Source: Kordiimonas sp. SCSIO 12610 (GTDB taxonomy: Bacteria; Pseudomonadota; Alphaproteobacteria; Sphingomonadales; Kordiimonadaceae). Taken from it: 64,000 nucleotides of DNA. Where the stretch lies: assembly GCF_024398015.1 (NCBI RefSeq), contig NZ_CP073747.1, forward strand, positions 2,056,501-2,120,500, read 5' to 3'. Below are positions 42,029 to 49,901 of the stretch, piece after piece. Both the position numbers and the translations under genes were made by a program. The notes beneath the pieces were generated by a model. It was not told where the DNA came from, made no database searches, and saw only the letters and a list, made by a program, of their open reading frames with translations. Every line of letters begins with the position of its first letter. The stretch's first letter is position 1.

Positions 42029-42065
42029 TCCTCCCCCTCTAACATGCTGGGCTAATCGGGGAGGA
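42029..42065 (+). promoter_or_regulatory. Hairpin that could hide the ribosome site of the next gene
   Basis: TCCTCCCC at 42029-42036 is the exact complement of GGGGAGGA at 42058-42065, the Shine-Dalgarno sequence of the gene at 42070, with a 21-base loop. Folding would hide the ribosome site. Whether it acts as a switch is inference. Confidence 0.5.
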
Positions 42066-42069
42066 AAAC

Positions 42070-43017
42070 ATGGCACCAAAATTTAAACTATCTGTATTTG
42101 CTATCACACTTAGTCTGCTACCAAGCACATATGCATATGCCCAGCAAACACCTGCGAGTACGCCTAATAATGTCGGGGCACCGCCAGAAACTGAAATTTA
42201 CCTTGCAAACCTTATGCGGGAAAATGGCATCTTAAAAACCAGCAATGTAAAGAATGCCAGCAATCATAAGGGCTATGATAATCAACCCTATTTCACAAAG
42301 GACAGTCAGCATTTTCTATTTGTCTCGGAGGGCGCTGAACAACGAATGGATATTTGGCAATATTCCGTCAAAGACGGCGCGAAGACACAAATTACCAACA
42401 ACCACAATAATAGCGAATATTCCCCAAAACTTATACCGGATGGGTCAGGCTATTCAGTCATTAAAGAAAAAGAAAATCGCGGCGGACAGCAAGTGTGGAA
42501 ATATCCCTTTACGGATACAGCAAAAGGAGCACCAATTATAGACATCAGTCCTGTTGGCTATCACGCATGGGGAGTGGGTACACAGTATCTCGCGGTATTT
42601 GCCCTTGGTAATCCATCCACCCTCAGACTTGTTGAACGGGAAAGCCAAAAAGAAGAAATCATTTTTGAAAATATCGGTCGCGCGCTTTATGCCTTGCCGG
42701 ATGGAAGTGGCTATATGTTTACTGAGCGGCGCGAAAATGAACCCTTTATGATTCACCACCTCGACATCAAAAGCCGAAAAGTTTCACCCGTTTTCGACCT
42801 TCCCGGCAATAACGAGCATTACAATCTGATGATCGATGACAATGCACCGCTGGGTGTACGGTTTATTTCCGGTAACGGAAGCAAACTTTATGAACGCAAA
42901 ATTGGTGACGATAGCTGGACAGAATTCGCGGATTTATCTGAGAGTGATCTCAAGAATATTTCACGCCTCGCCATCAGCCCTGATGGTAAGTATATCGCGG
43001 TTGTAAATGGGGATTAA
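42070..43017 (+). CDS. Exported WD40/PD40 (TolB-like) beta-propeller protein
   Basis: 315 residues. A signal peptide is likely (KLSVFAITLSLLPSTYAYA-QQ). Then repeating propeller blades follow: YFTKDSQHFLFVSEGAEQRMDIWQYSVKDGAKTQITNN, YSPKLIPDGSGYSV and RLAISPDGKYIAVVN at the end. This matches periplasmic TolB-like/PD40 proteins. The role is unknown. Unusually strong GGGGAGGA ribosome site. Confidence 0.78.
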   Translation: MAPKFKLSVFAITLSLLPSTYAYAQQTPASTPNNVGAPPETEIYLANLMRENGILKTSNVKNASNHKGYDNQPYFTKDSQHFLFVSEGAEQRMDIWQYSVKDGAKTQITNNHNNSEYSPKLIPDGSGYSVIKEKENRGGQQVWKYPFTDTAKGAPIIDISPVGYHAWGVGTQYLAVFALGNPSTLRLVERESQKEEIIFENIGRALYALPDGSGYMFTERRENEPFMIHHLDIKSRKVSPVFDLPGNNEHYNLMIDDNAPLGVRFISGNGSKLYERKIGDDSWTEFADLSESDLKNISRLAISPDGKYIAVVNGD

Positions 43018-43053
43018 CACATAATCAAACTGTACCCCAATCGTACCCCATTC

Positions 43054-43086
43054 AAAAAAACGCCTCGTTGTTTCCAACGAGGCATC
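43054..43086 (-). terminator. Terminator of tRNA-Pro
   Basis: On the minus strand GCCTCGTTG, loop GAAA, CAACGAGGC, then GTTTTTTT; it lies 34 bases past the tRNA. Confidence 0.88.
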
Positions 43087-43119
43087 TTTCATAACCTTAT
43101 GTAATTAAAGGTATTTATT

Positions 43120-43196
43120 GGTCGGAGAGACAGGATTCGAACCTGCGACCCCTTCACCCCCAGTGAAGTGCGCTACCAGGCTGCGCTACTCCCCGA
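43120..43196 (-). tRNA. tRNA-Pro (GGG)
   Basis: The minus strand begins CGGGGAGTAGCGCAGCCTGG, has loop CTGGGGG with anticodon GGG, the T-arm GCAGGTTCGAATCCTG and an encoded CCA. All stems pair. Confidence 0.97.
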
Positions 43197-43320
43197 CAGA
43201 AATTATATGGTTTCACCATATCCCAAGGGTGTGGGTATTTAAGTGGGCGGACTATAGCCGCCCTTATTTTCGAGCGCAACAAGAAAGCCAGAAAATTATT
43301 CGAGGCCAACCTTATCCAGA

Positions 43321-44961
43321 TTATCCTTCCCGCATCACCGTTTCACGAGCCTGATATAGTGCCCTTGCGGGGTGTCGCATTCTAATCCGTGAAGATAGAT
43401 ATTTATTAAGGGCAGCAACCAGTAATGACACCGTTTCAACGGACACCATGCCCGATAATTTCTCAACGGCACATATCATCTTGAGGCGATGGACTGCATA
43501 AATATATTCGCCCTCATCCATGTTAAAAAGCGCTGCTTTTTGATCCTGAATATACTGATTATGGTCAGAGATTTGATGTGTCTCAAACTCATTATCACCG
43601 AGGTATCTGGCATTGCGCCCGACAAAGCAGGCCATTTGCAATAATCCCGATTTCATAAACCTTATGGTCGTCGCTGTATTATCATTACTGTGAAACTTAA
43701 CGGCCTCCGCAAAAGTGATTGCATGGGTGAAATCGAGCCATCCAATATTTCGGGCGATTGGTTGCTCAATTTTATCCTGTAGACCAACATCAAACCGCAA
43801 CATATTTATGGCGCTCTCCCGCAGCAAATGTTCCCATAAACGATGATTATCACCTTTGTAAGCAGCTGTTTTCTCTAATACCGCGCGAACACTATCACCT
43901 GAGCGAGGCAAATCAGCACTTTGTGCATCACTATCAGGCAAAGCAGGAAATTCCTGCTGTTGATTGGTCGTAAAACGTTTTAGACACCCCCCAAACATTC
44001 TGAACTCTGGGATCAAATCCTCGCGTGCTGCATTGGTTAAATATCTCGTCATCTGGAACACGAGTGTTTCCAGGGTGTCATCACCTAAATGGTTAACCAG
44101 AATTTCGATTTTCATCAAATAGATCGCAGGATGCCCAAACCCCATATAGTGATTAAAGATCACCTTCTGGAACAAGGGTTTAAAATTAGCGAATTTTAGC
44201 CCTTTTTTTAATCCATCGCGGGCCAGCTTAATCGCTGTATCCTCATCTACCTCTTCTATGGCATCTACAAACTCATCCGCAGACCATTCCTTATACCCTG
44301 ATGCGAAGGGAAAATTTGCGCCCATCATACCATCCCAGGAAAAATGGCCAATTGCCTCTAGAAATGCAAGTGTACGATTTCCCTTGAATTCCTTAGATAG
44401 CGTTATCCAATCTACGAGTCCGGCATGAGGGTGGCCAATACCACGCTCGAACCGATCAGCACTCCAGCGCAACACGCGCTTGACACTATTTTCAAGCTTC
44501 GCACCCGCTTGCTCTAGCCGGCAAAGAGACCGTGCAATACGATCATAATCATGTTCGCTTATCGCCTCATCAAATTCATTATAGGCCTGTTCCGTGCGAA
44601 CAGCGGGATCTATATCTGATAGATCCAGAAAATAGTCACTGCCCCGCTTTTCTATAGGATAGGTTCGTACGTTATCGCGCCCCTTAAGGGCCTCGCCGTC
44701 AGATAGATCAAACGACCACCCATGCCAATTGCATGCAAGCTTACAGGCTTTTGGCGCATCACCATCATCAGTGGCTTCCGTTATTGTCCCCTCAATCAAG
44801 GGATAGCCTTCATGGGGGCAACGATTATTTATGGCATATAACTGATTATCGGCATCTTTGAAGATCGCAATCTGTTTCCCTGATAGTTTGACAAGCGCCC
44901 GGCCCTTTTGATCCAAATCAGGCAATGCACCTACATTGATCAAAGCATTGGTCGAATTCAT
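43321..44961 (-). CDS. Rieske 2Fe-2S protein with a large unknown C-terminal domain
   Basis: 546 residues. The N-terminal Rieske domain has both ligand pairs: CPH (C48, H50) and CNWHGW (C77, H80). About 400 residues follow with no recognised family: helical, with several histidine-containing stretches (HYMGFGHPAIYLMK, DFTHAITFAEAVKFHSND). No oxygenase-type mononuclear iron motif was confirmed. It may be a Rieske oxidoreductase of unusual build. Divergent from the regulator at 45223; AAGGAG precedes the ATG. A perfect inverted repeat lies in the shared gap. Confidence 0.8.
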   Translation of the reverse strand: MNSTNALINVGALPDLDQKGRALVKLSGKQIAIFKDADNQLYAINNRCPHEGYPLIEGTITEATDDGDAPKACKLACNWHGWSFDLSDGEALKGRDNVRTYPIEKRGSDYFLDLSDIDPAVRTEQAYNEFDEAISEHDYDRIARSLCRLEQAGAKLENSVKRVLRWSADRFERGIGHPHAGLVDWITLSKEFKGNRTLAFLEAIGHFSWDGMMGANFPFASGYKEWSADEFVDAIEEVDEDTAIKLARDGLKKGLKFANFKPLFQKVIFNHYMGFGHPAIYLMKIEILVNHLGDDTLETLVFQMTRYLTNAAREDLIPEFRMFGGCLKRFTTNQQQEFPALPDSDAQSADLPRSGDSVRAVLEKTAAYKGDNHRLWEHLLRESAINMLRFDVGLQDKIEQPIARNIGWLDFTHAITFAEAVKFHSNDNTATTIRFMKSGLLQMACFVGRNARYLGDNEFETHQISDHNQYIQDQKAALFNMDEGEYIYAVHRLKMICAVEKLSGMVSVETVSLLVAALNKYLSSRIRMRHPARALYQARETVMREG

Positions 44962-45106
44962 TATCCGCTCCTTTTTCTTTGTTATTCGTCAAATGTGAAA
45001 CTGTTTTGGATCGGTTGCGACCACAGCACCCTTCTTTCACACTTTGGTGTTCCTTCATTTCCTGGCGTAAACGCCCGTATTCTATCCAAGCCTTGTCTTG
45101 TGTCAT
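44918..45106 (-). CDS. Small Cys-containing reading frame at the start of the Rieske transcript
   Basis: 62 residues from the ATG at 45106, MTQDKAWIEYGRLRQEMKEHQ. It has one of the best ribosome sites in the window (TAGGAGGTGCAA). It overlaps the Rieske start in another frame. It has five cysteines (GCCGRN and QCFDQCRC). No family recognised. It may be a leader peptide, a small protein, or only a chance frame beside a ribosome site. Confidence 0.45.
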   Translation of the reverse strand: MTQDKAWIEYGRLRQEMKEHQSVKEGCCGRNRSKTVSHLTNNKEKGADNEFDQCFDQCRCIA

Positions 45107-45117
45107 TTGCACCTCCT

Positions 45118-45194
45118 ATTTAATAAAGTTTTTTCTTTATTAAATATTCAATACGCTTCTTGTTTGATTTTATCAACTTTTTTCTTTATTAAAT
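45118..45194. promoter_or_regulatory. Inverted-repeat operator candidate between the Rieske gene and the regulator
   Basis: ATTTAATAAAG at 45118-45128 and CTTTATTAAAT at 45135-45145 form a perfect 11-base inverted repeat with a 6-base spacer. A third copy, CTTTATTAAAT, is at 45184-45194. The three copies sit in the short gap between divergent genes, as expected for an autoregulator's operator. The DNA is AT-rich, so the copies could be partly coincidental. Confidence 0.6.
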
Positions 45195-45222
45195 AAATCG
45201 AACAGAAAAATTGGCTATATGA

Positions 45223-45873
45223 ATGAATAAAAACCTAAGCACACGAGAAGTCATCCTGACCGAACTAAAACGCCGTGGCAGGCTGAAATCAGCGGAACTG
45301 GCGGCTGAACTCAACGTCACCCCCATGGCGATATTTCAGCACTTTCAGCAATTAGAGGACGAAGGCGCTGTTAGCTGCATAAGCGTCGCCAGTGGCCGTG
45401 GTCGTCCAACCAAATACTGGGAATTAACAGAAAAAGCGGATACCTACTTTCCTGATGCCCACCGTGATCTTAGCCTCGATATCATCGAAAGCGTAAGAGA
45501 AAGCTTGGGCGAAGAGGCGCTTGATAAGTTGATTCTTCATCGCTCAAAAAAACAGTATCAATCCTATAATGATGCTTTAAGTAACAAAACAACGGTTCAA
45601 TCCCGGCTTGCCGGCCTGGCAAAATATCGAAGCCAAGAAGGGTATATGGCGGAAGTCATTACCCCATCGGATGAACCCGGCGATGATACATTCATCCTTG
45701 TTGAAAATCATTGCCCCATTTGTGAGGCAGCGAAGGTATGTAGCGGCCTATGTTCACAAGAACTAAATATTTTCCAGAAGCTCTTGGAAGACATCGCCGA
45801 AGTTGAGCGAACAGAACACAAATTATCAGGCGCCAGACGGTGCGCCTACAAAATTAGTCCTCGAAAAATATAG
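45223..45873 (+). CDS. Winged-helix transcriptional regulator with Cys motif (SufR-like)
   Basis: 216 residues. The N-terminal winged helix shows VILTELKRRGRLKSAELAAELNVTPMAIFQHFQQLEDEGAV, then the wing GRGRPTKYWELT. The C-terminal half has cysteines C164, C167, C173, C177 and C207 (CPICEAAKVCSGLC and GARRCAYK), the pattern of SufR-like regulators that bind an Fe-S cluster or metal. It is divergent from the Rieske gene. Regulation of that gene by cluster status is the natural inference. Convergent with merR with a short gap. Confidence 0.85.
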   Translation: MNKNLSTREVILTELKRRGRLKSAELAAELNVTPMAIFQHFQQLEDEGAVSCISVASGRGRPTKYWELTEKADTYFPDAHRDLSLDIIESVRESLGEEALDKLILHRSKKQYQSYNDALSNKTTVQSRLAGLAKYRSQEGYMAEVITPSDEPGDDTFILVENHCPICEAAKVCSGLCSQELNIFQKLLEDIAEVERTEHKLSGARRCAYKISPRKI

Positions 45874-45898
45874 GGAAAAGAAAAGAGAACGAGAAAGC

Positions 45899-46402
45899 TT
45901 AATCCAACATTGCGCGGATAGACTTTAGTTCTTCAAGAATATTTTTCAGATCTTGCTTGACCGCTTCATTAAGCAAAGGCGTTGAGGAATCACCCTGTAT
46001 TGCTTCAATTCCTGAACCGCTAGTATCTTCTGGTGGCATATCAACGGATAAATCTGGAATTGCCGCAGGCGGTGTACCAACCTGTTCTGTGGGATCCCCC
46101 AGGGCCTGAGCAATCGTTACTTTAACCCCCTGCTCCTTGAATAGTTTTTGCACGCCGCGGATTGTGTAACCTTCCGCATGCAATAAGTGCCTGATAGCTT
46201 TTAGAAGAACAATATCATCGGGCCGATAATATCGACGATTCCCACCACGCTTTAAAGGACGTATCTGACAAAACTTGCTTTCCCAGAACCTCAGAACATG
46301 TTGCGGAAGATCGAGGTCTTCTGCGACCTCAGAAATCGTACGAAAAGCTTCGCGCGCCTTACCGCTCCGCAGTCGTTCTTCTTTATCTGCAGGATCATTC
46401 AC
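45899..46402 (-). CDS. MerR family transcriptional regulator
   Basis: 167 residues from a GTG at 46402 (GGAG upstream); a TTG nine bases earlier is possible. The helix-turn-helix [45 protein letters not shown] is followed by [23 protein letters not shown]. No metal ligand cysteines are visible. It lies downstream of ihfA, as in most alphaproteobacteria. The acidic C-terminus ends in a helix. Confidence 0.92.
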   Translation of the reverse strand: MNDPADKEERLRSGKAREAFRTISEVAEDLDLPQHVLRFWESKFCQIRPLKRGGNRRYYRPDDIVLLKAIRHLLHAEGYTIRGVQKLFKEQGVKVTIAQALGDPTEQVGTPPAAIPDLSVDMPPEDTSGSGIEAIQGDSSTPLLNEAVKQDLKNILEELKSIRAMLD

Positions 46403-46422
46403 TCGTATCAAACTCCAAATTG

Positions 46423-46713
46423 TTAGTTATTGATACGATCTTTCATGACCTGTGAAGGTCTAAATACCAAAACCCTGCGCGGATCAATTGGCACTTCTTC
46501 GCCGGTTTTTGGATTACGCCCCATACGGCCGTTCTTTTGGCGAACAAGAAAGCTACCAAATGAGGAAATTTTGACATTATCCCCTTTGATTAAGCTATCG
46601 GAAATTTCCCCAAGAATGCTTTCAACGAGATCTGCTGACTCGTTACGGGATAGGCCAATCTCTTCATATAGAGACTCTGTCAAATCAGCACGTGTTAATG
46701 TCTTGCCGCTCAT
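46423..46713 (-). CDS. ihfA: Integration host factor subunit alpha
   Basis: 96 residues from the ATG at 46713 (GGAGGG upstream); an earlier start fifteen bases up has no ribosome site. DNA-bending protein of recombination, replication and sigma-54 transcription. It begins [31 protein letters not shown] and has [31 protein letters not shown], which identifies IhfA rather than HU. It needs IhfB, which is not in this window. It has its own promoter. Confidence 0.95.
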   Translation of the reverse strand: MSGKTLTRADLTESLYEEIGLSRNESADLVESILGEISDSLIKGDNVKISSFGSFLVRQKNGRMGRNPKTGEEVPIDPRRVLVFRPSQVMKDRINN

Positions 46714-46746
46714 TTTAACCCTCCGCATATTTAGTTATCAGAAAAT

Positions 46747-46775
46747 AAGATACGAAATATGCACTGTAGAGTCAA
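46747..46775 (-). promoter_or_regulatory. ihfA: Promoter of ihfA
   Basis: On the minus strand TTGACT (46775-46770) and TATCTT (46752-46747), spacing 17 bases. It is a near-consensus sigma-70 promoter, about 35-65 bases upstream of the ihfA start. Confidence 0.7.
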
Positions 46776-46873
46776 ACACGAGCGCATATTCTGCCTTATA
46801 TTCATAAGCTTATACCTAATTTATAAGAATTAACTTAAGAATATGTCACTATGATACAAAAAATTCGATGAGA

Positions 46874-47905
46874 TTATGACGCTACGTCATCCGACTCGTC
46901 AGGCAAATTTTCTGTAATCAATTCAATCAGGCTATTATCAACCATATCAATAGCCGTTGAAATTGCTGACGCAAAGCCAGGTGCGTTTGCACCGCCATGG
47001 CTTTTCACAACCAATCCATTAAGGCCAAGGAAAACACCACCATTATGGTTATTGGGGTCCAAATGGTCGCGGAGCGAGTTAATACCCTGCCGAGAGAACA
47101 AATAACCCATTTTGGTTGACAAAGAAGATTTGAAAGCACGTTCCAACAGCGCGCCAATAAACTTGGCGGTGCCTTCCATTGTCTTTAATGCAACATTACC
47201 CGTGAAGCCATCTGTTACGATAACATCAACCTCGCCTGCCGTGATACCGTCTCCCTCAACAAATCCTGTAAACTTCATAGGCACATGTGAGGCAGTTCTG
47301 ATCATATCGGCGGCAGCTTTAATACTGTCACGCCCTTTCAAGTCTTCAACACCAACATTCAATAGCGCGACCGAAGGCTTCGAAAGGCCAAAGACAGTAC
47401 GGGCATAGGCTGCGCCCATAATAGCGAATTGTAACAAGCTATTCGCATTACTTTCAACATTGGCACCAAGATCAAGCATAACACTTTCACCGCGGAGTGT
47501 CGGCACGGGCGAAGCGAGCGCAGGTCGATCAATACCTGGCATTGTGCGCAGAATAAACATTGATAACGCCATCAAGGCGCCTGTGTTACCAGCAGACACA
47601 CACACATCTGCCTTCCCATCCTTAACGGCCTGAATAGCCAATCCCATAGATGACTTACGACCACGGCGCAGCGCTTGTGATGGCTTGGCGTCAGAAGAAA
47701 CGATATCCGTTGTATGAATGATTTCGCTGGCTTCAGCTAGGGCAGAATGTGCCGCAACCATGGAGCCAATATGCTTTTCATCACCAAAAATTAGATATTT
47801 AACTTCAGGATATAGAATACGAGCTTCTGCAAGACCATCAATTACCATCTGTGGTGCATGATCACCGCCCATTGCATCCACTGCAATTGTTATATTTTTG
47901 GCCAC
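46874..47905 (-). CDS. plsX: Phosphate acyltransferase PlsX
   Basis: 343 residues. It converts acyl-ACP to acyl-phosphate, the first committed donor of phospholipid synthesis. Motifs: AVDAMGGDHAPQMVIDG, the GNTGALMALS segment and DGFTGNVALKTMEG. It lies downstream of DUF177. In most relatives fabH comes next, but here 145 bases without a gene separate plsX from ihfA. Confidence 0.96.
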   Translation of the reverse strand: MAKNITIAVDAMGGDHAPQMVIDGLAEARILYPEVKYLIFGDEKHIGSMVAAHSALAEASEIIHTTDIVSSDAKPSQALRRGRKSSMGLAIQAVKDGKADVCVSAGNTGALMALSMFILRTMPGIDRPALASPVPTLRGESVMLDLGANVESNANSLLQFAIMGAAYARTVFGLSKPSVALLNVGVEDLKGRDSIKAAADMIRTASHVPMKFTGFVEGDGITAGEVDVIVTDGFTGNVALKTMEGTAKFIGALLERAFKSSLSTKMGYLFSRQGINSLRDHLDPNNHNGGVFLGLNGLVVKSHGGANAPGFASAISTAIDMVDNSLIELITENLPDESDDVAS

Positions 47906-48030
47906 TAATTTTTTCCTATCATGGCTTTTTTATATGATACAGCACTCTTTATACTCGTAACTCAATATCATTTGTGCACAGGTACCTATTATCTAAACAT
48001 ATTTAAACAATAGTGTTTTTATATGAGACT

Positions 48031-48588
48031 TCAAGATTTCTTGTTATCGTCGCCAAGTTCCCCAAGCACCGCAAAAGGATTGGGGCGCTTGATTTCCTCT
48101 TCATTTAGACTAATGCCAGAAGCATTACCTAAATCTATTTCCGCTCCATCTTTTCTGGGATACGGGTTCATCAAGATCGAAAGCGTTTGAATAGCAACCT
48201 CACCTGGGGACAGTGTATCACCTTCCAGTAGGTCATAATCAGGGATTTCAGGATCCAGATATGCTTCATCATTATCAAAACGCTCTACCGTCGCTTCGTT
48301 GACCAATAAAAGCTCAAAGGCTTCATCGATATCTTCATGAACGTCTTCCAGACTAACGATACATTTTTGTGTGAGCGCGGCCTTGATATGGCCAGTGACC
48401 CAAACACCGTTATGTTTGCCTTGGTCCTGAATAGTAATCAAGGCTTCAAACATTGTAATATCCACAATATCAAAGCGCTCTTTAACCTCATCAAAAACGA
48501 CCTGATCAGCGACCAACTTATAGTCCCGCCCATCTGACGATAGCTCTGATACATTCAGGCTATGAGAAAAATCTATTGATTGAGCCAT
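48031..48588 (-). CDS. DUF177 (YceD-like) protein
   Basis: 185 residues of the YceD/DUF177 family, linked to 23S rRNA accumulation in other bacteria. The family's core is seen in VTGHIKAALTQKCIVSLEDVHEDIDEAFELLLV and NPYPRKDGAEI. The conserved cysteine is present (KCIVSLE). It lies between the chaperone gene and plsX in the standard order; rpmF is not next to it. Confidence 0.9.
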   Translation of the reverse strand: MAQSIDFSHSLNVSELSSDGRDYKLVADQVVFDEVKERFDIVDITMFEALITIQDQGKHNGVWVTGHIKAALTQKCIVSLEDVHEDIDEAFELLLVNEATVERFDNDEAYLDPEIPDYDLLEGDTLSPGEVAIQTLSILMNPYPRKDGAEIDLGNASGISLNEEEIKRPNPFAVLGELGDDNKKS

Positions 48589-48618
48589 TCTTGGCCCTCC
48601 TTGTCATACTTTACCCAA

Positions 48619-49185
48619 TCAGGCTTCCATGATTTCAGGAAAATCAACATTGCCTGTTGAATAACTCTCTATATTCTTATCCATATATTCTTTGGACAGT
48701 GCTTTTGTGACATATGAAACTATTGCAGATACATCCGCTTCATCAATTACTGTTTCTTCATCAGCCTCTGACCTGTATATATTTTTTTCAATTGGCCCCC
48801 GAAACGCAACATCGGGGTTTTCATCGTTCATTGCGTCTGTATAGACCTTAAGCCTCCCAAGCAATGACGCACCAACACCCTTCATTTGTTTACCAACATT
48901 CATATCGCCAACACCAATTTCGCGCAGCGAACGATCTATGTCTCTAATCATAACTTCCTGCAAAATCTGAATAAGGCGCTGTGTCTGACCCTTTGCATTC
49001 TTAAGATACTGTATTGTCAAAAACATATGCAGAAGGATAAGGTCAAGCCTGCCTTCCAGGCTATCTTCAACACCAAATCTTTCATAAAAAACCGGCTCGC
49101 GAGATTGCTCGACCAAACCACAATAAAGGTCATGCGCTATCTGCGTCATTTTTCGATTTTCTAGCCAGCGCTTAATCATAGCCAC
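48619..49185 (-). CDS. Ubiquinol-cytochrome c chaperone family protein
   Basis: 188 residues. The pattern RKMTQIAHDLYCGLVEQSREPVFYERFGVEDSLEGRLDLILLHMFLTIQYL (ends: AHDLYCGLV and DLILLHMF) with the DRSLREIGVGDMNVGKQMKGVGASLLGRL stretch is that of the Cbp3/UQCC1 family, which assists cytochrome bc1 assembly. It is typical of alphaproteobacteria and lies beside DUF177. Confidence 0.9.
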   Translation of the reverse strand: MAMIKRWLENRKMTQIAHDLYCGLVEQSREPVFYERFGVEDSLEGRLDLILLHMFLTIQYLKNAKGQTQRLIQILQEVMIRDIDRSLREIGVGDMNVGKQMKGVGASLLGRLKVYTDAMNDENPDVAFRGPIEKNIYRSEADEETVIDEADVSAIVSYVTKALSKEYMDKNIESYSTGNVDFPEIMEA

Positions 49186-49318
49186 ACCTTTTTCTTGCCC
49201 AATTTAGGTCTTAAGGTTAGTTTTCTGCGCCCGCTCTATCATGCGCTCTTGATAAGTGCAATAAGAACAGGCTATGAATGTGCGATCAAAGTTTGATAAT
49301 TAAGGGTGTTCCAGCATC

Positions 49319-49828
49319 ATGGTTGATAAAATCAGCAATATGAAACCATATAGTAAAATCGGTAAGATGACTATTGTCCTTGCACTTGGCATTTCAATAA
49401 GTGCATGCAGCAATTCACGCTCAATCCGGGGGTATGTTTTCGATGCAGAACTCGCTGATGCGATCACAGCAGGCATTGATAACCGTCAATCCGTTGAATC
49501 GACCCTTGGAACACCAACCGTCCGCGGCACCTTCTCAAATGATGTTTGGTACTATGTTTCAACCACTGTAAAAGTTAGGCCTGTATTCTGGCCTGAAGCC
49601 AAGGAACACAGGGTTCTGGCTGTTGGTTTTAACGAAAGCGGGATTGTAGAGAAAATCGAAAATTTCGACCTCTCTGACATGCAGGTAATCAATCCTGTTG
49701 GCGGCAAAACCAAAACACGCGGAACAAACATCGGATTTTTCCAACAAATTTTCGGTTCGCTTGGTCGCTTTGGCGGACAGGCCCCTGTTGGTGCTCCACA
49801 AGGAGGCAACGGACCTAACGGTTCATAA
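49319..49828 (+). CDS. bamE: BamE/SmpA-type outer-membrane assembly lipoprotein
   Basis: Up to 169 residues. A lipoprotein signal with ISISAC at the lipobox places the lipidated cysteine after the hydrophobic VLALGIS core; the exact start (ATG at 49319 or 49340) is unclear. The mature domain has GIDNRQSVESTLGTPTVRGTFSNDVWYYVST and VLAVGFNESGIVEKIENF, the BamE fold. It ends in a Gly/Pro-rich tail. In other alphaproteobacteria it is likewise divergent from the chaperone gene. Confidence 0.9.
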   Translation: MVDKISNMKPYSKIGKMTIVLALGISISACSNSRSIRGYVFDAELADAITAGIDNRQSVESTLGTPTVRGTFSNDVWYYVSTTVKVRPVFWPEAKEHRVLAVGFNESGIVEKIENFDLSDMQVINPVGGKTKTRGTNIGFFQQIFGSLGRFGGQAPVGAPQGGNGPNGS

Positions 49829-49848
49829 GCTCAGTTTATATTTGATAT

Positions 49849-49885
49849 AAAAAAGCCCCGGACATTTTGCCGGGGCTTTCTTTTT
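49849..49885. terminator. Bidirectional terminator between bamE and hppA
   Basis: AAAAAAGCCCCGG, loop ACATTTTG, CCGGGGCTTTCTTTTT, with A and T runs on both sides. It serves the converging bamE and hppA genes. Confidence 0.9.
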
Positions 49886-49901
49886 GTTATTATGCTTTTC
49901 T

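Noticed and set aside
43245-43263. GGGCGG/CCGCCC hairpin downstream of the Rieske gene
   Set aside because: A T-rich run follows only on the plus strand, where no gene ends nearby; no terminator is claimed for either side.
43118-43354. Plus-strand frame beginning MVGETGFEPATP over the tRNA-Pro gene
   Set aside because: This is a well-known false translation of an antisense tRNA-Pro; there is no independent support.
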